The position numbers and the translations under genes are program-made. A DNA stretch of 23,653 nt from Flavobacteriales bacterium UBA2426 (GTDB taxonomy: Bacteria; Bacteroidota; Bacteroidia; Flavobacteriales_F; PHOS-HE28), in NCBI GenBank assembly GCA_002342985.1, contig DDRC01000001.1, positions 30,026 to 53,678 on the forward strand, in the 5' to 3' direction. This document shows positions 22,495 through 23,653 of this stretch, one piece after another. The notes under the pieces were generated by a model. The model was not told where the DNA came from. It worked only from the letters and a program-made list of their open reading frames with translations, and ran no database searches. Each line of letters starts with the position of its first letter. Position 1 is the stretch's first letter.

Positions 22495-23253
22495 ATGCAG
22501 GAACCCATCCGCAACAGCGATTACAAGTATCGGGTCGAGGTCTGTTTCGTTCCGGGCCAGTACCCGCTCTATGCCCAGGACATGGGCATCGTGGTGGTCA
22601 TCGACGTGCTGCGCGCCACCAGTGCCATGGTCGCCGCCTTCGAGCATGGCGTGGACCGGATCATACCGGTGAGCACCATCGAGGAGGCCCGGCAATACAT
22701 CGGCCGCCCCGGATTCATCGCTGCCGCCGAGCGCAACGGAGAGGTGGTGGAGGGCTTCCAGTACGGCAATTCACCGCTCGCTTATGCGGGGGAAGACCTG
22801 CGCGGGAAGACCATCGTCATGACCACCACCAACGGCACCAAGGCCATCAATCTGGCCAAGGATGCGCGCAAGCTGGTCATCGGCTCCTTCCTGAACCTCA
22901 CCGCCCTCAGCGAATGGCTGGTCAGCCAGGACGACAACATCCTGCTGCTGTGCTCGGGCTGGAAGGACAAGTTCAACCTGGAGGACAGCGTGTATGCCGG
23001 AGCCGTCATGGAGCGCCTGCTGGCGAGCGGGAAATTCGGCGTGGAGGAGGACAGCAGCATCGCCGCCAAGTACATGTTCATGGCTGCCCGAGACAACTTC
23101 CTCAGCATCCTCAAGGCCGCGCCACGGAGGCGCCGGATCGAGCAGCTGCACCTGCTGCCTGATGCGAAGTACTGCCTCACCCCGGACCAGAGCCGCGTGA
23201 TCCCCATCCTGAAGGACGGCGAACTGGTTCGCATGAGCCCTGTCCTGGCATGA
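22495..23253 (+). CDS. comB: ComB-like 2-phosphosulfolactate phosphatase
   Basis: ComB hydrolyses 2-phosphosulfolactate to sulfolactate, a step first known from coenzyme M synthesis in methanogens. The 252-residue protein matches the family by motif: VVVIDVLRATSAMVAAFEHG (~30-50), GFQYGNSPLAYAG, VMTTTNGTKAINLAKDA (~103-120) and LLCSGWKDKFNLEDSVYAGA (~142-161) with conserved acidic residues that bind metal. The ATG at 22495 starts it. Its TGA overlaps the next gene's ATG as ATGA. Coenzyme M is not expected in Bacteroidota, so the true substrate may differ, or sulfolactate may feed another sulfonate pathway. Family membership is firm; the reaction in this organism is not. Confidence 0.88.
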   Translation: MQEPIRNSDYKYRVEVCFVPGQYPLYAQDMGIVVVIDVLRATSAMVAAFEHGVDRIIPVSTIEEARQYIGRPGFIAAAERNGEVVEGFQYGNSPLAYAGEDLRGKTIVMTTTNGTKAINLAKDARKLVIGSFLNLTALSEWLVSQDDNILLLCSGWKDKFNLEDSVYAGAVMERLLASGKFGVEEDSSIAAKYMFMAARDNFLSILKAAPRRRRIEQLHLLPDAKYCLTPDQSRVIPILKDGELVRMSPVLA

Positions 23254-23653
23254 TCCGCCGCGCTGCCGCCATCGCCGTATTGCTGCTCATCTGCTGGGCG
23301 GCCCTCGCACCAGCCACTGCCCCCGATGCCCGGGCATGGGGCTTCTACGGCCACAAGCGCATCAACCGCATGGCGTGCTACACATTGCCGCCGGAGATGT
23401 TCCCCTTCTTCAAGCGGCACATCGACTTCATCAGCGATCACGCGGTGGATCCGGCCCGCCGGCGCTATGCCGTTGAAGGCGAAGCCGAACGCCACTACAT
23501 CGACATCGACCACTATGCCAAGGGCGGCGAGGATCCCTTCGCCGTGATGCCGCGCAAATGGGCCGACGCCGTGGCGAAATTCAGCGAGGACACGCTGAAG
23601 GCATACGGCATCGTGCCGTGGCACATCGACGTGATGCACGATCGGCTCACCCG
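23250..23653 (+). CDS. Zn-dependent phospholipase C / S1-P1 nuclease-like secreted protein, 5' part
   Basis: The window end cuts this gene after ~134 codons. It starts with a signal peptide (MIRRAAAIAVLLLICWAALA) and, after the likely cleavage site, AWGFYGHKRINRMACYTLPP. A Trp at or near the mature N-terminus followed by Gly and His is what zinc-dependent phospholipase C and S1/P1-type nucleases use to bind zinc. ISDHAVDPARRRYAV and AERHYIDIDHYAK supply further His and Asp candidates. The product should be exported. The ATG at 23250 overlaps the comB-like stop, and the signal peptide begins exactly there. Phospholipase and nuclease cannot be separated from this fragment. Confidence 0.75.
   Translation, partial: MIRRAAAIAVLLLICWAALAPATAPDARAWGFYGHKRINRMACYTLPPEMFPFFKRHIDFISDHAVDPARRRYAVEGEAERHYIDIDHYAKGGEDPFAVMPRKWADAVAKFSEDTLKAYGIVPWHIDVMHDRLT

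Overview
The window is a GC-rich (by eye above 60%) stretch of bacterial chromosome, densely packed with genes. It most likely comes from a Bacteroidota lineage, probably a high-GC member of the Flavobacteriales. The reasons are a DUF6787-type membrane protein, a PD40 beta-propeller lipoprotein, very large secreted PKD/PA14 proteins, a near absence of Shine-Dalgarno sequences, and a recurring TAnnTTCG element before genes that resembles the Bacteroidota -7 box TAnnTTTG. This placement is inference: no rRNA or other marker gene is present.

Layout. Positions 1-1150 hold the 3' end of a charged coiled-coil protein and an orphan Vsr-type mismatch endonuclease. The vsr 3' end overlaps an opposing DUF6787 gene that lies behind a TolB-like lipoprotein (1083-2567, minus). 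A PA0069-family radical SAM gene runs divergently (2645-3721). Next come two giant tandem paralogues (3791-7483 and 7559-11260), each with a signal peptide, a glucose/sorbosone dehydrogenase propeller, PKD domains, a PA14 domain and a duplicated dockerin-like C-terminus ending in QLP. A possible 51-residue ORF, a secreted beta-propeller protein and a divergent PAP2 phosphatase follow (11268-13414).

Positions 13439-20121 are all on the minus strand. In transcription order they are a CapD/WbpM-type nucleotide-sugar dehydratase, an unknown 133-residue protein, SelU, SelD, a basic nucleoid-like protein, a UspA protein, and a third, single-domain sugar-dehydrogenase propeller. SelU and SelD together imply that selenium is used for tRNA 2-selenouridine. 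The last block (20211-23653, plus) is a tightly coupled run: glycosyltransferase, gcvT, a ComB-like 2-phosphosulfolactate phosphatase and a truncated Zn-dependent phospholipase/nuclease-like secreted protein.

The most interesting signals are the shared TAnnTTCG promoter element, which often sits 4-7 bases before the ATG and so suggests leaderless mRNAs; the shared C-terminal domain of the tandem paralogues, whose two calcium-loop-like repeats have decayed in opposite copies; and the selenium operon with an unknown first gene. No tRNA, rRNA, CRISPR array, insertion sequence or gene-free stretch over 300 bases was found. The longest intergenic interval is 11261-11530, and it contains the small ORF.
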